A stretch of 64,000 nucleotides of DNA, taken from positions 62,001-126,000 of the forward strand of contig NZ_JAAXMS010000012.1 of NCBI RefSeq assembly GCF_012290005.1, given 5' to 3'. Of this stretch, positions 25,648-35,942 are shown piece by piece. The DNA comes from Crateriforma spongiae (GTDB taxonomy: Bacteria; Planctomycetota; Planctomycetia; Pirellulales; Pirellulaceae). The stretch's first letter is position 1. Every line of letters starts with the position of its first letter. The notes below the pieces were generated by a model. That model did not search any database. It was not told the origin of the DNA and was given only the letters and a program-made list of their open reading frames with translations. Position numbers and translations under genes: made by a program.

Positions 25648-27192
25648 ATGAGCCTCAATGATCATTTGAACGAAGCCAATCTGCCCCACTTGCCTTCCTC
25701 CATCGGGCGTCCAACCTACGACCGATCCTCCATCACCTCGGGCATCGTCCACATCGGAGTCGGCGGGTTCTTTCGCTCCCACTTGGCTTCCTATACCGAT
25801 GAACTGTTGAACTGCAAACTGTCGGATGGGGAACAACGGCAACAGGACAAATCAAGCCAGCAAGACACGTCATGCTGGGGCATCTGCGGGGTCGGCATCC
25901 GTGAAGACGATGCTCGCATGGCCGCAGCCATGGGGCCACAAGACTGTCTGTACTCGCTGATCGTCAAGCACCCGAATGGTTTGGTCGAAAGCTCCGTCAT
26001 CGGATCGATGATCGACTTTATTTTGGGAACCGATGATCCGTCGGTGGTAATTTCCAAGATGGCATCGCCCGAAACTCGAATCGTGTCTCTGACGATCACC
26101 GAAGGTGGATATAATTTGTCGCCAGCCACCGGCGATTTTGATTTTGACAATCCCGATGTGGTGCATGATCTGGAGCATCCCGACCAACCAAAATCCGTAT
26201 TCGGATACCTGACCGCCGCGTTGAAAATGCGACGCGATGCGGGGGCCGCCCCCGTGACGGTTTTGTCATGCGACAACATCCAGCACAACGGCGACTTGGC
26301 TCGGCGAATGCTGCTACGCTTTGCCCAGCGTCAGTCGCCCGAGTTGGCATCCTGGATCGAAGACCAAGTCACCTTCCCCAATTCAATGGTCGACCGGATC
26401 ACCCCGGTAACCTCCGAAGCCGATATCGAATACTTTCGCGTTCAATCCGGTCTAGTGGATCAATGGCCGGTCACCAGTGAACCGTTTCGACAATGGGTGA
26501 TCGAAGACCGCTTTGCCAACGGGCGTCCCGCGTGGGAACAAGTCGGCGCACAGTTTGTTCCCGACGTCTCTCCCTACGAAACGATGAAACTTCGTCTGCT
26601 GAACGCAGGTCACTCGGTGCTGGGGATTTTTGGCGCGCTACACGGCTATGAAACGATCAACGATTGCATTGCCGACGATCGTTTCGCGACTTACCTGCGA
26701 TCCTTCTTTGATCGGGAAGCAACCCCGACGCTCGATCCGGTTCCCGGGATCAATCTGGACGACTACAAAGATTCTCTGATCGAACGGTTTGGCAACCCGA
26801 GCATCCGTGACAGTGTCAGTCGGATCTGTCTGCAGAGTTCCAGTAAGTTGCCGGTCTTTTTGATCCCCACGATCACCGACAATCTGAAAGCGGGTCGTTC
26901 GATCCATCTTGCCACCCTGGTGATCGCCGCATGGTGCCTGTATTGCGACCGACAAGTCGACCAAAACGGTAAACCATTGGATATTGTCGACGACATGAAG
27001 GAACCGCTGCACCAAGCGGCGAAGAAAACCGCTGATGACAAGCGCGCCTTCATTCGATACACCCCAGTCTTTGGTGAACTTGCACAGAACGAAGACTTCG
27101 CCACCACCTACGAAACGCTTGTCGACGACGTTTATCGCAGTGGGAATGTCACGCAAAGCATGCAGCGTCTATTGGACGACACTGCCGATTAA
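25648..27192 (+). CDS. Mannitol dehydrogenase family oxidoreductase
   Basis: The 514-residue protein belongs to the long-chain polyol dehydrogenases (mannitol 2-dehydrogenase, fructuronate reductase, tagaturonate reductase). The NAD-binding N-terminus IVHIGVGGFFRSHLASYTDE and TITEGGYNLSP are present, as is the catalytic K-x4-N-x2-H signature (KLRLLNAGHSVLG: K314, N319, H322). It oxidises a sugar alcohol or reduces a ketose or ketouronate with NAD(H) in the cytoplasm. A 30-residue low-complexity Gln/Ser/Asp insert lies near residues 58-73. It is four bases downstream of the NCS1-like gene; its stop codon overlaps the stop of the convergent DUF4832 gene (27189-27192). Confidence 0.93.
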   Translation: MSLNDHLNEANLPHLPSSIGRPTYDRSSITSGIVHIGVGGFFRSHLASYTDELLNCKLSDGEQRQQDKSSQQDTSCWGICGVGIREDDARMAAAMGPQDCLYSLIVKHPNGLVESSVIGSMIDFILGTDDPSVVISKMASPETRIVSLTITEGGYNLSPATGDFDFDNPDVVHDLEHPDQPKSVFGYLTAALKMRRDAGAAPVTVLSCDNIQHNGDLARRMLLRFAQRQSPELASWIEDQVTFPNSMVDRITPVTSEADIEYFRVQSGLVDQWPVTSEPFRQWVIEDRFANGRPAWEQVGAQFVPDVSPYETMKLRLLNAGHSVLGIFGALHGYETINDCIADDRFATYLRSFFDREATPTLDPVPGINLDDYKDSLIERFGNPSIRDSVSRICLQSSSKLPVFLIPTITDNLKAGRSIHLATLVIAAWCLYCDRQVDQNGKPLDIVDDMKEPLHQAAKKTADDKRAFIRYTPVFGELAQNEDFATTYETLVDDVYRSGNVTQSMQRLLDDTAD

Positions 27193-28463
27193 AGATCCGC
27201 AGCGAACTGAATGACTTGCGTCGGCAGAATCGCATCGGAACGGATGGAAATCGATTCGATATCGGCCGTGGTCACCCCGTTGATTTCGCAGGCCAGCGTC
27301 TGTCCGGGCAGCAGACCACGCAGCGATCGCTTCGCCATCTTTCCGCCGGCGTTGAAATAGGCATCACGATAAATCGGCGCTACGCCTTCGTTGACCACAC
27401 GCAAACGCAACCGGCCATCCGCCAGCGTGGCTTCGGTGACACGAAACCGATACCCGGTTGACGATGCCGCCTCGCGCAGTCGTTCGGCAGGTTGGAATCG
27501 CAATTGGTCGTTGCCAATCATGTACGAAATATGGAACTGTTCCGCCGCCTGTTCGAACGAAACGCCATGGGGTCCCTGATCGGCTAGCGCAAGCTTTTGA
27601 TCCATGCGAGTGTAATAGCTAAACTCGCCGCCCGCCGGATGTTGACGCCAGCGTTGGGGCCCCAGTATGCGCCAGTTCACGGCGTTTTCACGTGCGTGCG
27701 GCTTACACAAAAACGAATCGTCGAACACACCAAACGAAAGCGACAGCAAATCCGCATTGTCTTCCAGCGGCGAATACGCTGAATCGGCCGCGTCGATACT
27801 GATTGACCAGGGCAGATGTCGAAACGACGCACTCATGTGCCGCAGGAATCGATCCTGAAACGCTTTGCTCGGGAACGTCTTTCCCAACTTTCGAGGGCCG
27901 CTGTAGATGTGATACTCCGCCCACAACCCGAACCCTGTCTGCAGAAAGGCAATCCGAGGATCGGAATCGTATCGCTGTGCAAAGCGGCTGTAGAACTGCA
28001 GTGTGAATTCCTGTAACGCTTGATTGCTCCAATCACAGAAATGCGTCGTCTTCTTCTCGCTCTTGCCAACCGTTTCCTGATAGTCGGACCGTGATCGAAT
28101 GAATTCCGGTACCGTTGTTTCTTTGCCAACGTAGCAAAAGTGGAATCGCAAAACGGCTTGATGGTTTCGCGATGCGATGTCATCCAACACTTGATCGATC
28201 TTCGAAAAATCGTATCGCCCATGGGCATCGACGACTTCATCGTATCCGCAATACCGAAACTCTAGCGCGATCGAATCGGCCTGCTTAATCGCTTTGGGAT
28301 TATCCGACCACAAGACGATGCCGGTCATCGGCTGGACTTTCGTGATCTGTGATCGCAGCCGGATTGGTTCGGACGAAACAGGCACCGGCGACAGAAATGC
28401 TAAAACGGACAAGAACCATCCAAACGGAACAAGGTTTCCCGCTGGAAATCGAAAAGAAAGCAT
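27189..28463 (-). CDS. Secreted DUF4832-domain, glycosidase-like protein
   Basis: A 424-residue exported protein (signal VPFGWFLSVLAFLSPVPVSS). The N-terminal two thirds read like a clan-A TIM-barrel glycosidase (GIVLWSDNPKAIKQADSIAL; ALEFRYCGYDEVVDAHGRYD; VLRFHFCYVGKE; IAFLQTGFGLWAEYHIYSG), and the C-terminus is the beta-sandwich DUF4832 region (FRVTEATLADGRLRLRVVNE). Whether the Glu residues are catalytic cannot be seen. Such proteins occur in polysaccharide loci of Bacteroidota and Planctomycetota. It is convergent with the dehydrogenase gene and has no close operon partner. Confidence 0.75.
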   Translation of the reverse strand: MLSFRFPAGNLVPFGWFLSVLAFLSPVPVSSEPIRLRSQITKVQPMTGIVLWSDNPKAIKQADSIALEFRYCGYDEVVDAHGRYDFSKIDQVLDDIASRNHQAVLRFHFCYVGKETTVPEFIRSRSDYQETVGKSEKKTTHFCDWSNQALQEFTLQFYSRFAQRYDSDPRIAFLQTGFGLWAEYHIYSGPRKLGKTFPSKAFQDRFLRHMSASFRHLPWSISIDAADSAYSPLEDNADLLSLSFGVFDDSFLCKPHARENAVNWRILGPQRWRQHPAGGEFSYYTRMDQKLALADQGPHGVSFEQAAEQFHISYMIGNDQLRFQPAERLREAASSTGYRFRVTEATLADGRLRLRVVNEGVAPIYRDAYFNAGGKMAKRSLRGLLPGQTLACEINGVTTADIESISIRSDAILPTQVIQFAADL

Positions 28464-28735
28464 CCAAGGACAACCACACGAACAGACATTAAAAACGCAT
28501 TCACGATCGACGCGACGAAACCGCGGCGATCACCGGCGCGGTCATCATAGTCGGTGGTCCAGCGACCTGTGAATGTTTGATCGTGAACTGTCGGTCCGCG
28601 GAAGAATTGCCGTGATCCCACGACGTTTGGCATGCAGACGGCGATGCCCCGCGTTGAATCAAAAGATCAACAGCCAGCTAGCTGCCGGCGCACCCCCGCT
28701 GGATGCGACCGGCAGCAAGGCGAGACTCAATCGCC

Positions 28736-29770
28736 TTAAAAGCTTTTGGACCAACTGGCCACGATTGCCCAATCGGTTTCCAGCTGAATGCCGTCAAGAT
28801 CCTGATGCAACATCGGAACGATTTCGACATTCAACAAGTGTCCATTCAGTAACGCCGCGGCCCCCACGCCCAAATTCAGCGTGTATCCGCCGCGAAAGCT
28901 TTCCACATTGGTGCTGATCAACGCGTCGGGACTCATCGGATCGGCACCACCGTAATTGGTTCGCCAAAGATTCTCGATTCGCAGGCTGGTCGAAAAATGG
29001 TCTGTCAGAACGTGGCTGTACCAGGTGTTCAATCGAAACTCGTCTCCCACGCTGTAGTCGCGGTAGTTCCGACCGATGGGCAGGTCGGTTTGAAACTGGG
29101 TGCCGAAGGAACCGTGATCAAAGTATCGTTTCCACGTGATACCGGGACGAGCGTTGAACGTTCCAGACCCCAATCGCATCGGGTACGGCAGCGGTTGCTC
29201 CATCATTCCGCCGGTGGGCTCGCGGGTCGTTCGAAAGATGTCCGCGGTGGGAAGCGAACCGCCCAAGTTCAAGATCAAATCATCATCGGCGTCGCTGTAC
29301 AAACGCAACAACGCACCGATCGTCGTGTCGCCAAACCCGCTGTTGTGCGTGGTGAAATAGCTACCCGCACCGGCGGGATTCATTGGCCCGCGGATGTGGT
29401 CCATCGTGATCGATGGCAACATGATCATCGTGTACAACGTGATGTCATCGGTCATTCCACGCATGACGTGCAACATGTGCATCTCATGTGTCATGCTGGA
29501 GGGCGACGCACCACGGTTGGTGACCGGATCACTGGTCGCGCCGAATGCAATGGATTCGGCATCGCTCAGCCGTCGTGTCCCGGCTCGGTTTCCGTCCATG
29601 TACATGTTCATGTACCTGTACTCCACCATCCATTCGCCGGGTTCATGGACGTGGTCGCCCATCAATCCCGCCGGTGCGTGTTTGTCGGCACGCGATCGCA
29701 GGTCGCCGTGGCCAAAGGCTTGGCTTCCGAAGGCGACCACACATCCGACCCATAACAGCTTTCGAATCAT
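28736..29770 (-). CDS. Outer-membrane beta-barrel protein of the 'transporter' (Phenol_MetA_deg-like) family
   Basis: A 344-residue exported protein: signal MIRKLLWVGCVVAFGSQAFG then GHGDLRSRADKHAPAG. The rest alternates polar and hydrophobic residues typical of beta strands and ends in a barrel-like Phe (VASWSKSF). A Met- and His-rich stretch (SSMTHEMHMLHVMRGM and MNMYMD, about residues 42-110) is often found in members of this family next to metal or copper genes and could bind Cu(I), but no copper gene is adjacent here. The ATG at 29770 gives the proper signal peptide; the frame begins 18 codons earlier. Confidence 0.82.
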   Translation of the reverse strand: MIRKLLWVGCVVAFGSQAFGHGDLRSRADKHAPAGLMGDHVHEPGEWMVEYRYMNMYMDGNRAGTRRLSDAESIAFGATSDPVTNRGASPSSMTHEMHMLHVMRGMTDDITLYTMIMLPSITMDHIRGPMNPAGAGSYFTTHNSGFGDTTIGALLRLYSDADDDLILNLGGSLPTADIFRTTREPTGGMMEQPLPYPMRLGSGTFNARPGITWKRYFDHGSFGTQFQTDLPIGRNYRDYSVGDEFRLNTWYSHVLTDHFSTSLRIENLWRTNYGGADPMSPDALISTNVESFRGGYTLNLGVGAAALLNGHLLNVEIVPMLHQDLDGIQLETDWAIVASWSKSF

Positions 29771-30085
29771 CCGCTTGTCCTTGCTGAACTTAGTTTCCAG
29801 CTCGTTCCTCACAAGCCTAAACAATCGTCAAAATCGGCGAGACGTTTGCTTCATTGCTCAGCTTGATCGGAAGCCAGGCATGAAACACGCGTTTGTCTTA
29901 GCATGATCGGCACAATCGGAAACATTTCACGATGCCATTGGCCACGCTGACGCGTGCGTCAGCCAGTGGTCGTCAAGCAGCTTTGCGGCACCCCGTCGGC
30001 GGGACAGCTATATTGGCATCACCACCCGCCCGACGATGCGATCGTCGATCCTTCCTTGTCCTCCTACCCAGCGCAGGTTCTTTCG
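29771..30085. other. Divergent upstream region of the beta-barrel and the DUF1080 fusion genes
   Basis: The 315 bases hold the promoters of two divergent genes. The frame of the plus-strand gene is open through part of it but has no coding features before the signal peptide at 30086. No operator was recognised. Confidence 0.4.
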
Positions 30086-33000
30086 ATGGTCTCATTCGAT
30101 CTTTCTGGTGCGCACGCCGCTGCCATGACTGCCTTACTGGTCGTCGCACCGATGGCCGCCGCAGACGAGCCGAGTGACACGGAACCGTTCCATTCATTGT
30201 TCGATGGCCAAACCTTGGACGGATGGGAAGGCGACGGTCGGTTTTGGCGAGTCGAAGATGGTGCGATCGTTGGCCAGACAACGACTGAAGTCGCCGCGGA
30301 ACAAAACACATTTTTGATTTATCGTGGCGGTTCCTTCAGTGACTTTGAACTGCGGTTGTCGTATCAAGTCCAGGGATACAATTCCGGCGTCCAATATCGC
30401 AGTGTCGACGAAGGCGACTATGTGGTGTCGGGCTACCAGTGTGATTTCGAAGCCCAATGGCATCCGGTCAAAGGAAAGCCCGGTGCCGCCCCGGTCGATC
30501 AGTTCACCGGGATGTTCTTCGAAGAAAAAGGCCGAATGTTTTTGGGGCAACGCGGCGACGCCGTGATCGTTCGCGAAAACAAGGACAACGCCAAGAAGCC
30601 GCATATCGAAAAGATCGGCTCGGTGGGCGATCCGGTGGAATTGGAAACCCACATTCGCCGTGACGACTGGAACGAACTGATCGTCATCGCCAACGGCAAC
30701 CAGTTCACGCACATCATCAATGGCCAAGTGATGGCGATTGGGATCGACGAAGACGCCGCCAACCGCCGCGATTCGGGACTGTTCGCTTTCCAGTTGCACA
30801 AAGGGCCGCCGATGATGATTCGCGTCAAAGACATCCGCGTCCGTCGGCTGAACGAAGCCGGCCAGAACACCAACAATGCCGACGACGAATCCGCCGCCAA
30901 CCACAATGATGGTGCAAAAGTTGACCTGGATGCGTTGGAACAATTCGCACTGACGCATGCCGGAAACGCCGCAAAGGGCAAGCAAATCTTTTTGGATGCC
31001 AGGACGAAATGCTCGGTCTGTCATACGATTGATGGACGCGGTGGCCAAGTCGGCGTGGATCTGTCGCGAATCGGTGGCAAATTCGATCGGCCGCATTTGA
31101 TTGAATCGGTGTTGGAACCGTCGCGACAAATCGTCGAAGGTTATCGAACGAGTAACGTGCTGACCGTTGACGGACGCGTGATCAGCGGGATCATGATGCG
31201 GCAATCCGATGAAGCATTAACGTTGATCGATGCCAACGCAAAGACACACTTCATTGCGAAAGATGATGTCGAGGAAATCAGCCATAGCATCGCGTCGATC
31301 ATGCCCGAAGGTTTGGCGGACGAACTAACGCCGGACGAATTCACCGACTTGATCGCCTATCTGGAAAGCTTGCGATCGGGAGTGAAGACCAAAATGGGCT
31401 CGGGGGTTGCCGGTCCGATCAGCGTTCCGGACGGCTTCACTGTTGAAACGATCGCCACGGGGATCGATGGTGCCACCGCGCTGGACGTGCTTCCCGATGG
31501 TCGCGTTTTGGTGTGCGAACAAACCGGACAAATCCGTGTCATCGACGACGGCAAACTGATGCCCGAACCGCTGGCCACCTTTCCCGTGGATTCGACATGG
31601 GAACGTGGCGTGATCGGCGTAACGCACGCACCGAGTTTCCCCAAAGAACCCTACATCTACGTTTGCTGGGTGGCCAAAGATCCCTATCCGCACCACCGAA
31701 TCAGTCGTCTGACCGTCGACGCAAACGCCACAATTGCCAACAGTGAAACCGTGCTGCTGATCGGCGATGACCAAACGAAAATGGGTGGCAAAGTCCCCGC
31801 GGGTCATCAAGGCGGTGGAATCCACTTCGGAAAGGACGGCAAGCTTTACATCGGCATCGGAGAACAAACCGCCGGCACGCCGTCGCAAGAGCTGGATACG
31901 TTTCTGGGCAAGATCCTGCGAATCAATCCCGACGGATCCATCCCCGACGACAACCCATTGCTTGATCGCACTGCTGGAAAGTACCAAGCGATCTGGGCAC
32001 TTGGGTGCCGCAATCCGTTCACTTTCGCGGTGCGTGATTCCGACGGATTGATGCTGATCAACGATGTCGGCGGCAAGTCCGAAGAAATCAACGTCGGCCG
32101 TGCGGGCGCCAACTATGGTTGGCCGGTCGTCGAACACGGTGATTTTCCCGAGTACGACGACGCCCAATACGACGGTCCGATCCATTGGTACCCGCAATCA
32201 TCCGTCAACGGTGGTGACTTTTGTCCTTCCGATTCGGCGTGGCCGACCTCATGGCAGGGACGCTACTTCTTTGCCGATTTCGTCCATGGCTGGATCCACA
32301 CATTGGATCCCGATCATCCGGCAGACGTGAACACGTTTATCGAGGGCATCCGGCGTCCCGTCGATCTGCGTTTTTCGAATGACGGATCTCTGTACGTTCT
32401 GCTTCGTAACGCTTGGGTGATCGACGACAAGTTCCAGGGCGGAACAGGATCGCTGTTGCGCGTGCGACCGACGTCAGCGGCATCCAAGCAGAAGGTCGTG
32501 TTGACCACCGGCGACCGGCCCAGACCAACCGGCGTCCACGTCATCGAGGATGCGGTGGATGCATCCGCCGGAGACCTACCCGCGTTCAAGATCCAGACGC
32601 CAACGGCAACCTACTACCTGGAGAAATCGGGCGGAGGACTTAGCAGTTTGGTCGACAACGACGGCAATGATTGGCTGGGCTTTCACCCCGGCAAGGGCAG
32701 TGGTGCGGCCGGCGAATACCGCGGCTTTCCCAACGCGGTGTTCCATCAAGGCGGCAACTATTTCCACGCGAGAAATTCGCAAAGCGATCCGATGCAAACA
32801 CGACTCGTACATGCCGGTCCAGACTATGCAGCAGTCACCACAGAGTCTTTGGACGGCCGGTGGCAAGGACGCTATGAGTTCTATCCCACCCACTGCACCT
32901 TTTCGATCACGCGGATGCCCAACGACAAGCACTATTGGATCTTGTATGAAGGCACGCCCGGCGGCCGGTTAGATCCTGATGATTGGTGGATGACCTCGTC

Positions 33001-34579
33001 GACGCCTGCCCCCAAACCCATTGACCAAAAGCACGACGGCGATCTTGATGCGCCGGAATGGATCGCGTTTGGGGATGCCAGTCACCGGCAATGCATCGTT
33101 CTGCACAGCCATGATGACGACCGCTGGCACGATTCGTTCTATGCCATGGATGACCAAATGACCGTGTTTGGTTTCGGACGCCAGAAATTGAACGCCTACC
33201 TGAACACACCTGGACGACGCTTTTCGATCGGGTTGGCCGATGGCAAGGCTCCGAGGGATGTAAGCCGACTGGTCGATTCCATGCAGCAGTCGAAGTCGTC
33301 AGATCACCCTACCGACTCCACCGCACCGAACGATTCCGCGGCAGCCGAAAACGTGATCGCGGCCGTCCAACAACCAGGGCCGAAACCCGGCGATGTCTAT
33401 CGTGAATACGCGATTCACAATGGTGGCAATTTCGACTGGCGAGTGACCGACCCGAATGCTTCGGCCGAAGGTGCGAAGAAGTTTCTGCCAAATCCCGTTT
33501 TGATGCTTGCAGTAAAAGACTTGGAACATGCCATCGCCGCCGAAGTCGTTTTGGATCGTTGGGGCGGTCACGCCGGAACAACGGACAAGCGGATTCGGTT
33601 CAACGGGAACACTTGGATTCGATTGCCGGAACTGTCGACCACGCCCAAGGGTCATTCGCCGGAAATGTATCATTCGCAAGACAATCCCGTCGTTACCCTT
33701 CCGCTGGATCATTTGGTTCAAGGGGAAAACCGTGTCGAGGCAACGGTGGGTCCGAGCAATCAGAATCATTGGGGCCAGTGGGGTCTTTATTCGCTGATCC
33801 TGCGTGTCTACTACGATCCGGCTGCGAAGTCACATGCCACTGGACGGATTGCTTCACCCGCCACGGGATCAATCATTTCGGATGATCCGCTAATCAGAGT
33901 CGACGCAACGAAGGACGCCGAACGAGTGGACGTCTTGGCTTGGTATGACGGCTATGACGAAAACGGCGATGGAATCTACCAAGACTGGCACGTGTCGCGT
34001 TTCCAGCCTTGGCGTGGCCAGGCCGCGGATCTGCAAAATCATGTGGGCACCATCGATCCGTCGATCGGACAACACGAACTGCGATGGGACACGCATTGGG
34101 TCCCCGACCAAACGCCGGAATCCATCAAGCTGGTGGCTCGCATCCATGATGACGACGGAACAATTTTCGTCACCGACGTCGTTGATGGACTGACCCTAAG
34201 TCGTGAATCGGTTTCGGTGCGTCAGTATCGCGCCAGTGATGTTCCGGAATCCTTCAGCGTGCGTGTCGGAAAAGAAAAGTCGTGTCGAATTTCTATCGAT
34301 CCGACGGCGCCGATCGAACGTGCGGAAGAAGCCGTGTTGCACTACCGCACTTGGGAAGCCTCTGACGCGCACCACGAGCCACTGCGTCTGAATGGTCATC
34401 CCCACCGCCACGAAGGTAAGAATCATCATTACGACTATGACCTATTGCCGATCCCCGTGGGGCAACTTCGTCGCGGGGACAATCGCTTCACCATTCGGTC
34501 CGAAACACAGCATCACATGGTGGAAGTTCTATGGCCCGGGCCGGCGATCACCGTTCGGTACGCCGCACCGTTACAATAG
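30086..34579 (+). CDS. Giant secreted DUF1080 / cytochrome c / PQQ-type sugar dehydrogenase fusion
   Basis: About 1,497 residues, exported (signal AAAMTALLVVAPMAAADEP). In order: a 3-keto-disaccharide hydrolase (DUF1080) domain (about 35-240; SLFDGQTLDGWEG, GYQCDFEAQWHP); a PVC-type cytochrome c with heme site CSVCH near residue 309; a glucose/sorbosone dehydrogenase-like beta-propeller (about 445-800; VPAGHQGGGIHFGKDGKLYI, WALGCRNPFTFAV, EEINVGRAGANYGWP); a galactose-mutarotase-like beta region (about 815-1,060; YYLEKSGGGLSSLVDNDGND); and C-terminal beta-sandwich domains (LILRVYYDP; HRHEGKNHHYDYDLLPI). It could oxidise a glycoside via PQQ, pass electrons to the attached heme and hydrolyse the keto product. 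It heads a four-gene locus with DUF6786, an agarase-like hydrolase and an epimerase-like barrel. Confidence 0.88.
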   Translation: MVSFDLSGAHAAAMTALLVVAPMAAADEPSDTEPFHSLFDGQTLDGWEGDGRFWRVEDGAIVGQTTTEVAAEQNTFLIYRGGSFSDFELRLSYQVQGYNSGVQYRSVDEGDYVVSGYQCDFEAQWHPVKGKPGAAPVDQFTGMFFEEKGRMFLGQRGDAVIVRENKDNAKKPHIEKIGSVGDPVELETHIRRDDWNELIVIANGNQFTHIINGQVMAIGIDEDAANRRDSGLFAFQLHKGPPMMIRVKDIRVRRLNEAGQNTNNADDESAANHNDGAKVDLDALEQFALTHAGNAAKGKQIFLDARTKCSVCHTIDGRGGQVGVDLSRIGGKFDRPHLIESVLEPSRQIVEGYRTSNVLTVDGRVISGIMMRQSDEALTLIDANAKTHFIAKDDVEEISHSIASIMPEGLADELTPDEFTDLIAYLESLRSGVKTKMGSGVAGPISVPDGFTVETIATGIDGATALDVLPDGRVLVCEQTGQIRVIDDGKLMPEPLATFPVDSTWERGVIGVTHAPSFPKEPYIYVCWVAKDPYPHHRISRLTVDANATIANSETVLLIGDDQTKMGGKVPAGHQGGGIHFGKDGKLYIGIGEQTAGTPSQELDTFLGKILRINPDGSIPDDNPLLDRTAGKYQAIWALGCRNPFTFAVRDSDGLMLINDVGGKSEEINVGRAGANYGWPVVEHGDFPEYDDAQYDGPIHWYPQSSVNGGDFCPSDSAWPTSWQGRYFFADFVHGWIHTLDPDHPADVNTFIEGIRRPVDLRFSNDGSLYVLLRNAWVIDDKFQGGTGSLLRVRPTSAASKQKVVLTTGDRPRPTGVHVIEDAVDASAGDLPAFKIQTPTATYYLEKSGGGLSSLVDNDGNDWLGFHPGKGSGAAGEYRGFPNAVFHQGGNYFHARNSQSDPMQTRLVHAGPDYAAVTTESLDGRWQGRYEFYPTHCTFSITRMPNDKHYWILYEGTPGGRLDPDDWWMTSSTPAPKPIDQKHDGDLDAPEWIAFGDASHRQCIVLHSHDDDRWHDSFYAMDDQMTVFGFGRQKLNAYLNTPGRRFSIGLADGKAPRDVSRLVDSMQQSKSSDHPTDSTAPNDSAAAENVIAAVQQPGPKPGDVYREYAIHNGGNFDWRVTDPNASAEGAKKFLPNPVLMLAVKDLEHAIAAEVVLDRWGGHAGTTDKRIRFNGNTWIRLPELSTTPKGHSPEMYHSQDNPVVTLPLDHLVQGENRVEATVGPSNQNHWGQWGLYSLILRVYYDPAAKSHATGRIASPATGSIISDDPLIRVDATKDAERVDVLAWYDGYDENGDGIYQDWHVSRFQPWRGQAADLQNHVGTIDPSIGQHELRWDTHWVPDQTPESIKLVARIHDDDGTIFVTDVVDGLTLSRESVSVRQYRASDVPESFSVRVGKEKSCRISIDPTAPIERAEEAVLHYRTWEASDAHHEPLRLNGHPHRHEGKNHHYDYDLLPIPVGQLRRGDNRFTIRSETQHHMVEVLWPGPAITVRYAAPLQ

Positions 34580-34706
34580 CGAACGGATCAAGCAGCATTG
34601 ATTCTGCTAGGCGACCGCGATCGACACGTACGAACGCGACAGACATCACGGTTGCCGGATCGACCCTCCATCCAAACTCGGCATCGTCCGTCAAAAGAGC
34701 AACTTG

Positions 34707-35942
34707 ATGAATTGGTCTCTTGTATTTTTTTCCACCGCGTTTCTTGCGTCGCTGGCGTGTCTGTTCAGTTTTCCTGTCGGTGCAGCACAACCCTCCGCCG
34801 AACCCGGAACCTTCGGCCACGACGTCGATTTTCTTCGCAAGCACGGTGACGTCATTGTCTTGAAAGGCGATTCCGATTCCAGCCAAATCGCCGTGGTCGC
34901 CGACTATCAGGGCCGGGTGATGACCAGCACAGCCAACGGTGAAGCGGGGACCAGTTTCGGATGGCTGAATCACGACCTGATCGCTTCGGGCGAAACGCGT
35001 CCCCACATCAACGTGTTCGGCGGCGAAGACCGTTTCTGGATGGGCCCGGAAGGCGGTCAGTTTTCAATCTTTTTCAAAGGCGGCGATGAATTCACTTTGG
35101 AAAACTGGCAGACGCCGGCGGCGATCGATACCGAACCGTTTTCGGTCGTGTCCAAGGATCAATCCAGCGTTTCGTTTCAGCGGAAAATCAGCCTGACAAA
35201 CTACAGCGGTTTTCCGTTTGATCTTCAAGTCGATCGCGACATTTCGGTGCTGTCGTCCGAACAAATGGAATCGGCACTGAACGTCCAACTTGGTGACGCA
35301 GTCAAATCGGTCGGCTTTCAATCCGACAACCGAATCACCAACATCGGATCACATGCTTGGCACAAAGATACCGGTCTGTTGTCGATCTGGATTTTGGGCA
35401 TGTTCAACCCATCGGACCAAGCAACCATCATCGTCCCGTACAAAAAGCCTTTGACGCTGAACAGTGACTACTTCGGCGACGTTCCAGCCGATCGATTGGT
35501 GACAACGGAAGCCGCCGTTCTGTTCAAAGGCGACGGACGATTCCGATCGAAAATTGGATTGCCGCCCGAATCGATCGTTCCGGTGTGCGGCAGCTACGAC
35601 GCCCAGCAACAAGTCCTAACGATCGTCCAGTACTCGTTTGCTGGTGATCGTGACTATGTAAATTCTCAGTGGAAGATTCAAGACAATCCGTACGGTGGCG
35701 ATGTTGTCAATTCGTACAACGACGGTCCGGTCGATGACGGTACCCAGCTGGGCCCTTTTTACGAATTGGAATCATCATCGCCCGCAAAACCACTGGCACC
35801 CGGTGAAAGCATTCAACATGTCCACAAAACCTTCCATATCGAAGGCGAATACCAGGATCTGAATCGAATCGCCAAGACGGTTTTAGGCGTCGACCTGGAT
35901 GACACAACCATCCTTTCGCAAACGCAGCCGACGAAGCAATGA
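34707..35942 (+). CDS. Secreted DUF6786 protein (mutarotase-like fold)
   Basis: A 411-residue exported protein (signal LVFFSTAFLASLACLFSFPV then GAAQPSAEPG). The body is beta-rich with the DUF6786 pattern (VVADYQGRVMTSTANGEAG, SFGWLNHDLIASGE, INVFGGEDRFWMGPEGGQFS), resembling a galactose-mutarotase-like sandwich that binds sugars; no enzymatic residues can be assigned. The start is the ATG at 34707; a TTG lies just before it. Its stop overlaps the start of the agarase-like gene by four bases (ATGA), so the two are translationally coupled. Confidence 0.8.
   Translation: MNWSLVFFSTAFLASLACLFSFPVGAAQPSAEPGTFGHDVDFLRKHGDVIVLKGDSDSSQIAVVADYQGRVMTSTANGEAGTSFGWLNHDLIASGETRPHINVFGGEDRFWMGPEGGQFSIFFKGGDEFTLENWQTPAAIDTEPFSVVSKDQSSVSFQRKISLTNYSGFPFDLQVDRDISVLSSEQMESALNVQLGDAVKSVGFQSDNRITNIGSHAWHKDTGLLSIWILGMFNPSDQATIIVPYKKPLTLNSDYFGDVPADRLVTTEAAVLFKGDGRFRSKIGLPPESIVPVCGSYDAQQQVLTIVQYSFAGDRDYVNSQWKIQDNPYGGDVVNSYNDGPVDDGTQLGPFYELESSSPAKPLAPGESIQHVHKTFHIEGEYQDLNRIAKTVLGVDLDDTTILSQTQPTKQ

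Noticed and set aside
30194-31204. A 336-residue open frame on the minus strand inside the giant fusion gene
   Set aside because: It is a shadow of the plus-strand coding frame, with no signal or domain pattern; the plus-strand domains are unmistakable.
31325-32197. A 290-residue minus-strand frame
   Set aside because: Antisense shadow of the beta-propeller part of the fusion gene.
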